Shown: in pieces, positions 35,499 to 43,490 of the stretch
How positions within the stretch are numbered: position 1 is the stretch's first letter
Layout: each line of letters begins with the position of its first letter
Assembly: GCA_964549445.1 (NCBI GenBank)
Contig: CAZJVS010000013.1
Coordinates: 39,585-103,584, forward strand
From: SpSt-539 sp964549445
GTDB lineage: Bacteria; Planctomycetota; Phycisphaerae; UBA1845; UTPLA1
DNA length: 64,000 nucleotides
Reading direction: 5' to 3'
Notes under the pieces: generated by a model
What the model was told of the DNA's origin: nothing
Databases searched by the model: none
The model's input: the letters and a program-made list of their open reading frames with translations, nothing else
Position numbers and translations under genes: made by a program

Positions 35499-37421
35499 AT
35501 GAGGATGCGGCCCGGGCGATTCTTCTGGAAGCTGTTCTCAGGAAACGCACTCCTGATGGCGATCGTATTGATCGTCTCGATCTGGATGATCGCGGATGAA
35601 CTGGATTCAGCATACGTGCAGGATCTGACGCGCCAGCTGACGGCGCAGGCAGAACTCATTCGCAATGAGGTGAAGGATCAGTTCAATGTGGGCCATGCGG
35701 ACGAGCTGAATAAGATTGCGCGCGAAGCGGCGCGGCTCATGCCGGACCTGCGCGTCACCATGGTCGCGGCAGACGGGACCGTCTGGGCGGACTCCGAGGC
35801 GGAAGCGTCACACATGGAGCCGCACGGCAGCCGCAAGGAGGTCCTCGAAGCCCTGCGCGATGGTTGGGGCGAGAGCATGCGTCTCTCTCGGACCGTTTCG
35901 CGCGAAATGAAGTACGTCGCCGTGCGCGTCGGCGACGCGAGCCGCCCGATCGGGGTCATTCGCGTGTCAATGCCGGAGCGCGGAATGGCGTTGCATACGG
36001 CGACGACGCGGCGGCTGCTCTGGAAGATCGGCGGGATCGGCCTCGGGGCGGCACTGATCCTCGCACTGGGTCTGGCCGCGGCATGGAGCGCGCCCATTCG
36101 GCGCATCACGGAGACGGCGCGAACGCTCTCGCGAGGGGACTTGTCGGCGCGCGTTCGAGTTACCGGGCGAGATGAAATTGGCGACATGGCAAGATCGCTC
36201 AACCAAATGCGCGATCACCTCGCCGCGCAATTGCACACGATCGACCGCCAGCGCGAAGACCTCGATCGCTTGATTCGGACGCTGCAGGAGGGAGTCATTG
36301 TCGCCGACGCGGGCGGACGAATTGTGTTGACCAATCCGGCCGCCGTTCGATTGCTGCGGCGAATGGGAACGAATGGAGTCGGCGCCGGGGGCGAGGCGAT
36401 GACCGGTCAAGCCCCAGGGTCAGAGGAGGCACCAGTCGGTCGGCTGGCCGGAGACTGCGTGCCGAATCCTGCGTTGTTAGCGATGCTCCTGCCAAAGAGT
36501 GGGAATGGGCATGTGGGCAACGAGAGCGGCGATTTGACACGGCTTGGAGAGAAGGGCGGCCGCGAAGTCAGGCTCGAATTCGAGCGCCCGGGAGGCGCCG
36601 AGATCTGGTCCGCGAGATCAACGGACGTCGAACTCGCGACGGCCGGCGCTGGGCAATCAACGGAGCGACCTGCCCGACTGGTTGTGTTGACAGACATCAC
36701 GGAGTTAACGCGGACGATCCAGGTCAAGACCGACTTCGTTGCAAACGCGTCGCACGAGTTGCGTACGCCTCTGTCGGCTATTCGGGCGGCGGTCGAGACA
36801 CTGCAACAACTCGACTTGGCGCGCGAGGCAGCGTCCGCTCGACAGTTCGTGGATGTGATCGAACGACACAGCGCTCGGCTTGTCGAATTGTCAGCCGATC
36901 TGCTGAATCTTTCCAGCTTGGAGTCGCCGGCCGCTCGGTTTCCGCCAGAGGCGATCGAGATGTCGGCGTTCCTGCGCGAATTGCACGGCCACCACGCACC
37001 CGCAATCGCGGCGGCAGGATTGGACTGGCACGTCGAATGCCCCGCGGAAGGCGAGCAACTGGTGGCGAGCCCACAGCTGCTGCGGCTGGTACTGGACAAT
37101 CTCGTCGATAACTCAGTGAAGTTTACCGAGCGCGGCGGATATGTCCGCGTCACGTGCCGTGACGAAAGCCAGGGAGTAAGCATCGAGGTAGAGGACAGCG
37201 GCTGCGGTATTCCGGAGGATCAACAGGACCGAGTCTTTGAGAGGTTTTATCAAGTCCAGCGGGCGCGGTCGGAACGTGGACGCGACTCCGCGAAGCGCGG
37301 GACTGGACTGGGACTGTCGATCGTCCGCCATGCCGTCGCGGCAATGCAGGGCTCAGTCCGACTCTGCAGCCGATCAGGCGAGGGAACCCGGGTGACCATA
37401 ATGCTGCCGCGAAAGAGATGA
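35499..37421 (+). CDS. phoR: PhoR-like sensor histidine kinase
   Basis: 640 residues. Transmembrane helices lie at about 13-32 (LFSGNALLMAIVLIVSIWMI) and 175-195 (GIGLGAALILALGLAAAW), bracketing a periplasmic sensor region. Then follow HAMP (IRRITETARTLSRGDLSARV), a PAS-like segment (EGVIVADAGGRIVLTNPAA) and HisKA (NASHELRTPLSAIRAAVETL) with the phospho-His near residue 419. The ATPase domain has N, G1 and G2 boxes (LDNLVDNSVKF, DSGCGIPEDQQDRVFERFY, GTGLGLSIV). The periplasmic domain distinguishes it from E. coli PhoR, which lacks one. It lies 67 bp after the PhoB-like gene and is presumably its partner. Confidence 0.88.
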   Translation: MRMRPGRFFWKLFSGNALLMAIVLIVSIWMIADELDSAYVQDLTRQLTAQAELIRNEVKDQFNVGHADELNKIAREAARLMPDLRVTMVAADGTVWADSEAEASHMEPHGSRKEVLEALRDGWGESMRLSRTVSREMKYVAVRVGDASRPIGVIRVSMPERGMALHTATTRRLLWKIGGIGLGAALILALGLAAAWSAPIRRITETARTLSRGDLSARVRVTGRDEIGDMARSLNQMRDHLAAQLHTIDRQREDLDRLIRTLQEGVIVADAGGRIVLTNPAAVRLLRRMGTNGVGAGGEAMTGQAPGSEEAPVGRLAGDCVPNPALLAMLLPKSGNGHVGNESGDLTRLGEKGGREVRLEFERPGGAEIWSARSTDVELATAGAGQSTERPARLVVLTDITELTRTIQVKTDFVANASHELRTPLSAIRAAVETLQQLDLAREAASARQFVDVIERHSARLVELSADLLNLSSLESPAARFPPEAIEMSAFLRELHGHHAPAIAAAGLDWHVECPAEGEQLVASPQLLRLVLDNLVDNSVKFTERGGYVRVTCRDESQGVSIEVEDSGCGIPEDQQDRVFERFYQVQRARSERGRDSAKRGTGLGLSIVRHAVAAMQGSVRLCSRSGEGTRVTIMLPRKR

Positions 37422-37682
37422 TTGTTTGACATTGACGAATTAAGGGCTGCGGCCGGTGCTGATCAAGCCGCCGTTGATGCTATTTTTGAGACTACCCTCA
37501 GCTTGACCGACCCGTTGGTGTCGTGGATTATCCGCGTGTCCCCAATCCAAGACGGCGCAGCGCGGTGTGCAGTGCCCTTGAGCGAAATCTTGACAGATCT
37601 ACAACGCCGAGCGCGGCGTGTTGCGGTCGAATGAAATGTGCAAAAGGCATGTGTCGGCATCCGCCGGCCGGGAGAAAAGCAA

Positions 37683-38306
37683 ATGTTCAGCATCCTCCCC
37701 CGTGATACGGGGTTCAACGATCTGATGAATCAGTCGGCGGATGCCGTGGTTCACACGGCCGAGGCCTTTCGGGATCTGATGCGCGAGTATGGCCGACGCG
37801 ACGAACATATCGCGCGGATTCGCGAGTTGGAGCATTCCGGCGACGACGTCATGCACCGGACGCTCGAGAAACTGGATAAGACCTTCATCACTCCCTTCGA
37901 CCGCGAGGACATTCAAACGCTTGTCACCCGGATGGATGATGTCATCGACGAAGTAGACGCGGCGTCAAAGCGCATGAACCTTTATCACATCAAGGAGCCG
38001 ACGACGTGGCTGGTGAAGCAGGCAGATGTATTGCTGGAGGCAGCGCAAAACGTACGGGCAGCCGTGCAGCGGCTTCGTGACCTGAAGCGGGCTGATGACA
38101 TTTACCAGATTCTGATCAAGATCCGGAAACTGGAGAGTATTGGGGACGACCATAATCACGCCGCGGTGGCCGAACTCTACAACACCACAAATGATCCGAT
38201 GCTGGCGATGAAGTTGAAGGAGATCTACGACCGGACCGAGAAGGCAATCGATCGCTGCGACGACATCGCGAACATCATTCAGGCGATCGTGCTGAAGAAT
38301 GCCTGA
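37683..38306 (+). CDS. DUF47 / PhoU-like protein paired with PiT transporter
   Basis: 207 residues from the ATG at 37683, which follows GGGAGAAA at a suitable distance; an upstream in-frame start at 37638 lacks this. It is all-helical with the DUF47 pattern: FNDLMNQSADAVVHTAEAFR, IRELEHSGDDVMHRTLEKLDKTFITPFDREDI, DDVIDEVDAASKRMNLYHI, DRTEKAIDRCDDIANIIQAI. Acidic ExxxD clusters are probable metal sites, as in PhoU. Family members sit next to PitA genes and likely regulate phosphate uptake. A 261-bp gap after phoR shows no convincing gene and may carry its own promoter. Confidence 0.88.
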   Translation: MFSILPRDTGFNDLMNQSADAVVHTAEAFRDLMREYGRRDEHIARIRELEHSGDDVMHRTLEKLDKTFITPFDREDIQTLVTRMDDVIDEVDAASKRMNLYHIKEPTTWLVKQADVLLEAAQNVRAAVQRLRDLKRADDIYQILIKIRKLESIGDDHNHAAVAELYNTTNDPMLAMKLKEIYDRTEKAIDRCDDIANIIQAIVLKNA

Positions 38307-38324
38307 CGAGCTACTCGGGTCGCC

Positions 38325-39347
38325 ATGCTGACGTACGTCTTCATCATCATCGCCATCGCGCTCGTCTTCGACTTCCTCAACGGATTTCATGACGCCGCGA
38401 ACTCCATCGCGACGGTGGTCTCGACGCGGGTGCTCACGCCGCGCCAGGCGGTGATCTGGGCGGCAGGGTTCAATTTCGTCGCGGCGTTCGTTTTCGGGAC
38501 GGGGGTGGCGAAGACCATCTACGGAGACTTGGTCGATCCCGCACACGTCAACCTCAGTGTGGTGTTCGCGGCGTTGGTCGGCGCAATCGTTTGGAACATC
38601 CTGACCTGGTACTACGGATTGCCGTCGAGTTCGTCGCACGCCCTCGTGGGTGGGATTGCTGGCGCTGCCATCACGAAGGCCGGATGGGGGGTAATCACGC
38701 CGTCGGGCTGGATTCCACTGCTGGTGTTTATCGTCGCATCGCCGCTGATTGGCTTTGTGCTTGGTATGCTGAACATGATGATGGTAGGCCGGCTGTTCCA
38801 GCGGGCGGACCGGACCAAATCCACGGCGCTTTTCCGCAGGTTACAGTTGTTTTCGGCGGCCATCTACAGCCTCGGGCATGGCGGCAATGACGCTCAGAAG
38901 ACGATGGGAATCATCGTTCTGGTCTTGGTGGCGGGTGGCAAGGGTGAATGGGCGAACAGTAGTTTTTCGATGTTCGGCCGGGAGCACGAGATCTCGTTGT
39001 GGATTATTCTCATTTGCCACTTTGCGATTGCATTGGGGACGATGTCCGGCGGTTGGCGAATCGTGAAGACGATGGGGCAGAAGATTACACACTTGATGCC
39101 AGTCGGGGGCTTCTGCGCGGAGACGGCGGCAGCGATGACGATCATCGGGGCAACCATGGGACACGTGCCGATCTCGACGACACATGCGATTACGGGAGCA
39201 ATCTTGGGCGTGGGAAGCGTGAAGAGTGCCCGATCCGTCAAATGGCAGGTGGGCGAAAAGATCGTGTGGGCGTGGGTCTTAACCATTCCTGCTTCCGCCG
39301 CCGTCGCCGGAATTACTTACAAAATCCTCTCCGCCATCGGCAACTGA
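38325..39347 (+). CDS. pit: PiT-family inorganic phosphate transporter
   Basis: 340 residues. Two inverted signature repeats are visible: DFLNGFHDAANSIATVVSTR near the N-terminus and SLGHGGNDAQKTMGIIVLVL in the second half. Each is followed by a STR/SSSHALVGG or ISTTHAITGAILGVG element. About ten membrane helices fit the PF01384 family. It imports phosphate with a co-transported cation. It starts 18 bp after the DUF47 gene, so the two are one unit. The locus thus joins a PhoB/PhoR pair with a PiT system rather than a PstSCAB operon, none of which is in the window. Confidence 0.93.
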   Translation: MLTYVFIIIAIALVFDFLNGFHDAANSIATVVSTRVLTPRQAVIWAAGFNFVAAFVFGTGVAKTIYGDLVDPAHVNLSVVFAALVGAIVWNILTWYYGLPSSSSHALVGGIAGAAITKAGWGVITPSGWIPLLVFIVASPLIGFVLGMLNMMMVGRLFQRADRTKSTALFRRLQLFSAAIYSLGHGGNDAQKTMGIIVLVLVAGGKGEWANSSFSMFGREHEISLWIILICHFAIALGTMSGGWRIVKTMGQKITHLMPVGGFCAETAAAMTIIGATMGHVPISTTHAITGAILGVGSVKSARSVKWQVGEKIVWAWVLTIPASAAVAGITYKILSAIGN

Positions 39348-39367
39348 GTCGGACCGGAAGCCCGAAG

Positions 39368-40159
39368 TCAAACCTTGCTGGTGGTCATCGGGTCAAAACG
39401 GCACCGCCCACCGTCATCTAGCTGCAGCCACAGTCCGTGTGCCGCGTCAATGTCGAGAACTGTTCCGCTGAATTTCCGGCCGGCGTGAACCAGCTCGATT
39501 CGGCGGCCGATGTCAGAGCTGTAACGCCGCCAGGCGACGGCCAGGGCTTCGTCGGATGAAACGAACGCCGCCGGCAGCCGGGCGTTGAGATGTCGGAGGA
39601 GAGCGCCGGCAAGTGCCGTGCGGTCGACGGGGTGATGGCACTCGATTTCGAGCGACGTGGCACGGCTGCGAAGTTCAACCGGGAAATGGGCCGATGTTTG
39701 CAAACAGTTGATCCCGATCCCGACGGCGTGGGCAGCAGGTACGCCGGCCGGACGCACGGACTCAATGAGCACGCCGGCAAGTTTGCGGCCGCGGACATGC
39801 GCGTCATTGGGCCAGGTCAGTTCGACGTCCACTGCGGCGATCTCGTGTATCGCCTCCCGAATCGCGATTCCCGCCGCGAGCCCGAGTCGCGGGGCGGCGG
39901 ACGGTTCGCCGATCAGGACAACCGTCAGCAGAAGACTTGCGCCTCGTGGCGCGTGCCAGATACGTCCCAATCTCCCGCGCCCAGCCGTTTGATGATCCGA
40001 AAAGATGACGAGGCCATCGGCATCGAGAGCATCACGTGCGATTTCCGCGAGTGCGAATGAATTGGTGCTGTCGCACTCCGCGAGGCAAGTCAGGCGCCGG
40101 CCGATTCGTGCGGAATGCACCGACGCGGCGATGTCTGCGGCGTTGAGACCGGCGGTCAT
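39368..40159 (-). CDS. birA: Biotin--[acetyl-CoA-carboxylase] ligase, without DNA-binding domain
   Basis: 263 residues. Signature motifs are CDSTNSFALAEIA, the biotinyl-AMP loop GRGRLGRIWHAPRGASLLLTV, ELTWPNDAHVRGRKLAGVLIES with the catalytic Lys, and a C-terminal SH3-like part (GTVLDIDAAHGLWLQL). The N-terminal winged helix of E. coli BirA is absent, so this is the monofunctional form that attaches biotin to carboxylases and cannot act as a biotin repressor. It starts with an ATGA overlap on nadC and is convergent with the PiT gene, 20 bp away. Confidence 0.92.
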   Translation of the reverse strand: MTAGLNAADIAASVHSARIGRRLTCLAECDSTNSFALAEIARDALDADGLVIFSDHQTAGRGRLGRIWHAPRGASLLLTVVLIGEPSAAPRLGLAAGIAIREAIHEIAAVDVELTWPNDAHVRGRKLAGVLIESVRPAGVPAAHAVGIGINCLQTSAHFPVELRSRATSLEIECHHPVDRTALAGALLRHLNARLPAAFVSSDEALAVAWRRYSSDIGRRIELVHAGRKFSGTVLDIDAAHGLWLQLDDGGRCRFDPMTTSKV

Positions 40160-41082
40160 GGCGCAGCGTCCAGGCCGATGTCGAGCGCGACCGCCGAGTG
40201 AGTGATGGCGCCGATCGCGATCCGCTCGACGCCGGTGGCGGCCACGTCGGCAACGTTGGCCAAAGTGATGCCGCCGCTCGCTTCGAGTTCAACGCGGGTC
40301 GCAAGGCCGGCGCGGTCGCGGAGTTGAACTGCAGTGCGAAGGTCCGCGAGGCTGAAGTTGTCGAGCAAGATGATGTTGACTCCGACAATCTTGAGGATTT
40401 CGCGGAGCTGATCCAACGAATCGACTTCAACTTCGACGAAGGCAGGCGGCACTGGAAGTGCGGCCACCCGATTCAGCATCGCGAATACGAATTGGGCGAG
40501 TCGCGTCGTTGGGACGCCGGCCAGGTGGTTGTCCTTTATCAGTACGGCACCGCAAAGCCCGATGCGATGATTGAAGCCGCCGCCGATCCGTACGGCATAG
40601 CGCTCCAGATCACGGAGCCCGGGGGTTGTCTTGCGAGTGTCAAAGATGCGCGCGGAAGTTGATGCGACCGCGCGGACGTATCTTCGGGTGGCCGTAGCGA
40701 CTCCGGAAAGGCGTTGGAGCAGGTTCAGAATGGTTCGTTCTGCGGAGAGCATGGGGGCGACGGGGCCGCTCAGGCGCGCAATGCACGAGGTTGCCGAAAG
40801 TTCTGAGCCGTCGGTCGCCAGTTCCTCAACTTGGACGCCGTGTGCGAGTTGCTCGCAAAGGTAGGGCAGGAGCGCGGCGCCACAGAGGCATCCCGGTTCC
40901 CGGGCCCTGATCAGCCACGCGCCGCGAGCACGTGCGAGGTCGTCAGGAAGCAGGGCAGTCGTCAGATCGCCGTGCTGGCCGAGGTCTTCGTCGCGGCAGC
41001 TCGAGACGAGATCGCGCAGGCGAGCCACGTCAATGCCCCTTGGTAGACTCGATTCAGCAACGCAAGGAATGGTGCAGGACAT
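40156..41082 (-). CDS. nadC: Nicotinate-nucleotide pyrophosphorylase (carboxylating)
   Basis: 308 residues from the ATG at 41082; a TTG at 41124 would add 14 Arg-rich residues without support. Family motifs are DLGQHGDLTTALLP, SAERTILNLLQRLSGVAT, ARIFDTRKTTPGLRDLERYAVRIGG (split here as FDTRKTTPG and LRDLERYAV), HRIGLCGAVLIKDNHL, VEVEVDSLDQ and ELEASGGITLANV. It makes nicotinate mononucleotide from quinolinate and PRPP in de novo NAD synthesis. It is the first gene of a two-gene unit with birA. A TACAAT hexamer ends 8 nt upstream of the ATG. Confidence 0.94.
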   Translation of the reverse strand: MSCTIPCVAESSLPRGIDVARLRDLVSSCRDEDLGQHGDLTTALLPDDLARARGAWLIRAREPGCLCGAALLPYLCEQLAHGVQVEELATDGSELSATSCIARLSGPVAPMLSAERTILNLLQRLSGVATATRRYVRAVASTSARIFDTRKTTPGLRDLERYAVRIGGGFNHRIGLCGAVLIKDNHLAGVPTTRLAQFVFAMLNRVAALPVPPAFVEVEVDSLDQLREILKIVGVNIILLDNFSLADLRTAVQLRDRAGLATRVELEASGGITLANVADVAATGVERIAIGAITHSAVALDIGLDAAP

Positions 41083-41090
41083 GACGTCGG

Positions 41091-41096
41091 ATTGTA
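41091..41096 (-). promoter_or_regulatory. -10-like element of nadC-birA
   Basis: TACAAT on the minus strand, ending 8 nt before the nadC ATG. No good -35 at 17-18 bp. A GGAGG stretch overlaps just upstream but is ~15 nt from the ATG, too far for a normal Shine-Dalgarno site. Confidence 0.35.
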
Positions 41097-41157
41097 TCCT
41101 CCGTTGAACCGGACGTCGGCGCAAGTTAGTGCGCAGTAACTTTTTGGATTTGCGGTG

Positions 41158-41186
41158 TTGACCGAAGTCTATTCCGGGCGTAAAGT
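41158..41186 (+). promoter_or_regulatory. Sigma-70-type promoter of the NtrC-like gene
   Basis: TTGACC (41158-41163), a 17-bp spacer, then TAAAGT (41181-41186). The -10 ends 6 nt before the ATG at 41193, so the transcript should begin at or next to the start codon. Confidence 0.55.
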
Positions 41187-41192
41187 GCCCGC

Positions 41193-42632
41193 ATGCCTCG
41201 TTCGAAGGGTCGAAAAGGCACCTTGCGCACCTCCGATGCGACAGCCCTGTCGCTCGAGAAACTGCTCGAAAACACGTTGGACGGAATCATCGTGCTCGAC
41301 CGTGACCGGCGGTTCGTTGTTTTCAATTCAGCAGCCGAGCGCCTGACGGGGTTTTCGCGTGACGATGTCCTGGGGACAGGTTGCTCGTGCCACACGTTTG
41401 TGGATTGCCATGACGAACAGGGACGCTCGTTGGCGGGATTCCTTTGCCCGGCGGCGCACTTGAGCGCCAACGATTCCAGTGAGGGCGTACGCCAGCGGAT
41501 GCGATTGCGACGTCGCGACGGTTCGTTTGTCTGGGTGGAGACGATCTACACGCCGCTCCGGAGCGCATCGGGGACGGTCGAACTGGTGCTGGGCGTGATG
41601 CGGGATATATCGGAAAGCCACGATCACGAGCAGAGTCTCATCGCGACGCTGGCCGAGTTGCGGACGGAAAACGAACGGCTTCTGGAGGAGCGCCGCAGCC
41701 GGTTTGGGTTCGGGCGCCTTATCAGTCGATCGCCGCAGATGCATCCGGTTTTCGAGCGGATGAAGTCCGCGTTAGGTAATTCCTTTGGCGTACTCATTCG
41801 CGGAGAACGAGGCACGGGGAAGGAGCTCGTTGCGAGGACGATTCACGAGCACGGAGCGCGTCGCGACGGGCCGTTCGTTGTGTTGGGGCGCGAGCGCGGG
41901 GGTGGCGAGCTGCTGGTGGATGGCCTGCGCGGTGGCGCGATGTCAGCTGCGCGGCACGGCACTTTGTACGTCGAGGACATTTCGGAGCTGCCGTCCGAGG
42001 CTCAAATTGCTTTGGCTCGGATGGTGCCGGACCGACGTGGACCGGCGACCGGTTCGAGCGACGATGCCGCAGTGCGCGTAATCGCAACGATCGGCGACGA
42101 GCCGGCGGCGGCAATTGGGGCCGGGCGGTTGCGTCAAGAGCTTTACTATCGTCTCGGAGTCGTATCCATCGAGCTGCCGCCCCTGCGCGAGCGACGCGAG
42201 GATATTCCGAGTCTCGTGCAACACTTCCTCGACGGCTTCAATGCAGTGGGGTCGCGACAGGTGTCCGAGGTGTCTCCGAAAGCGTGGAGTGTGCTGCTGG
42301 CATACGGTTGGCCGGGAAACGTGGCAGAATTGTCGGCCGCAGTGGAGTCAGCCCTTGTCGTGGGTCACGGTTCAATCCTGCAGGCGAACGATTTGCCGCC
42401 GGCAGTGCGTGGCGCGAGCTCTGGAAACGGCGGCGCGGCGGGCGAAACCATTCAGCTCGATCCCGTATTGGAACGGGTGGAGCGCCAGACCATTCTCGAA
42501 GCCCTGCGTCAGGCGAAGGGGCAACGTAACCGGGCCGCGCAACTGATGGGGATTTCTCGGAGCCGGCTCTACCGGCGAATGGAAGTCCTGGGGATCGAGC
42601 CGGAGGGGGCGGGCGAAAGCGGGCCGCGATAG
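41193..42632 (+). CDS. NtrC-like PAS-AAA-Fis regulator lacking the GAFTGA sigma-54 contact loop
   Basis: 479 residues. A PAS domain (about 20-140) has a Cys/His cluster, C64, C66, H67, C72, H73, C85. A short coiled coil follows (ATLAELRTENERLLEERR). The AAA+ domain (about 170-400) has Walker A GERGTGKE near 201-209. The usual stretch with GAFTGA is replaced by GPFVVLGRERGGGELLVDGL and AMSAARHGTLYVEDISELP, in which Walker B reads VED instead of DE. The arginine-finger region (LRQELYYRLGVVSIELPPLRERREDIP, YGWPGNVAEL) is kept. The C-terminus is a Fis-type HTH (RNRAAQLMGISRSRLYRRM). It probably binds DNA but cannot remodel sigma-54 polymerase in the normal way. Divergent from nadC. Confidence 0.85.
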   Translation: MPRSKGRKGTLRTSDATALSLEKLLENTLDGIIVLDRDRRFVVFNSAAERLTGFSRDDVLGTGCSCHTFVDCHDEQGRSLAGFLCPAAHLSANDSSEGVRQRMRLRRRDGSFVWVETIYTPLRSASGTVELVLGVMRDISESHDHEQSLIATLAELRTENERLLEERRSRFGFGRLISRSPQMHPVFERMKSALGNSFGVLIRGERGTGKELVARTIHEHGARRDGPFVVLGRERGGGELLVDGLRGGAMSAARHGTLYVEDISELPSEAQIALARMVPDRRGPATGSSDDAAVRVIATIGDEPAAAIGAGRLRQELYYRLGVVSIELPPLRERREDIPSLVQHFLDGFNAVGSRQVSEVSPKAWSVLLAYGWPGNVAELSAAVESALVVGHGSILQANDLPPAVRGASSGNGGAAGETIQLDPVLERVERQTILEALRQAKGQRNRAAQLMGISRSRLYRRMEVLGIEPEGAGESGPR

Positions 42633-43490
42633 GTGCGATCGATTCGGCTGACGGGCAGGCAGCCCAGACCTGTTTCCGTGACGAATAACCTAAAGCAGTG
42701 CGCGGCGCTGGCCCTGGCCCAGCGATTACCATCCGGTTGTTGTGACCTGATCTATATCGATCCACCATTTGCGACGCGGAAGCGGCGCGTTTCGTCGGGA
42801 GAGCGTCAGGGCTATGCCGACGTCTGGCGCGGCGGGCTCAAGCAGTACCTGCAATTCATACAGCCCCACCTGGTTGAGTTTCACCGCTTGTTGGCGCGGC
42901 ATGGGACTCTGTGGGTTCATCTCGATTGGCGGGCGGCGCATTACGTGCGGATTCAGCTCGACACTGTTTTTGGGCCGGAAAATTTTCTGAACGAGATCAT
43001 CTGGCACTATCGCAGCGGAGGGGTCTCCAAGCGGTGGTTTGGGCGGAAGCACGACACGATTCTCGTTTACGCGAGGCAGGTCGGGCATCATCGATTCCAT
43101 TCGCTGCGCGGCGGGGAGTTTCGGACGGACGGGTTGAAGCGCGATTCAGCAGGTCGGCCGTTCAAGGAGACGCGGAAGGGGCGGCTCTACTTTCACGAAG
43201 ACGGGCCGGTCCTGACGGACGTTTGGGACATTCCGTTTCTTTCGACTGTGGCGAAGGAGCGGACGGGCTGGCCGACGCAGAAGCCGCTGACACTGTTGGA
43301 GCGAATCGTTCGATCGGGGACGAATCCGGGAGATGTTGTCGCGGACTTTTTCTGCGGGAGCGGAACGACGCTGGTTGCCGCGGCTCGGCTGGGCCGGCGA
43401 TGGATTGGCTGCGATCAATCGGCCCGGGCGGTGCGGATCGCGCGCGGGCGGCTTCGCGACTCAGGGCGCGGCCGGAGCGGAACTGGTTGA
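42633..43490 (+). CDS. Orphan site-specific DNA methyltransferase, beta class
   Basis: 285 residues from the GTG directly after the previous stop codon. Motif IV DLIYIDPPF (near residues 38-46) comes before motif I DFFCGSGTTLVAAARLG (near 235-250), the order of beta-class N6-adenine or N4-cytosine methyltransferases. GWPTQKPLTLLERIV and RWIGCDQS complete the SAM-binding part. HGTLWVHLDWRAAHYVR is typical of type III Mod-like and solitary enzymes. No restriction subunit is adjacent, so it is probably a solitary methyltransferase with an epigenetic or protective role; the target site cannot be predicted. Its last 30 bp overlap the convergent kinase gene. Confidence 0.87.
   Translation: MRSIRLTGRQPRPVSVTNNLKQCAALALAQRLPSGCCDLIYIDPPFATRKRRVSSGERQGYADVWRGGLKQYLQFIQPHLVEFHRLLARHGTLWVHLDWRAAHYVRIQLDTVFGPENFLNEIIWHYRSGGVSKRWFGRKHDTILVYARQVGHHRFHSLRGGEFRTDGLKRDSAGRPFKETRKGRLYFHEDGPVLTDVWDIPFLSTVAKERTGWPTQKPLTLLERIVRSGTNPGDVVADFFCGSGTTLVAAARLGRRWIGCDQSARAVRIARGRLRDSGRGRSGTG

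Noticed and set aside
37590..37595. TTGACA as a -35 for the DUF47-PiT unit
   Set aside because: No -10 hexamer at 16-18 bp downstream.
37422..37634. 70-codon frame starting with TTG right after the phoR stop
   Set aside because: No ribosome-binding site, weak third-position G/C bias and no recognisable protein; treated as intergenic sequence before the DUF47 gene.
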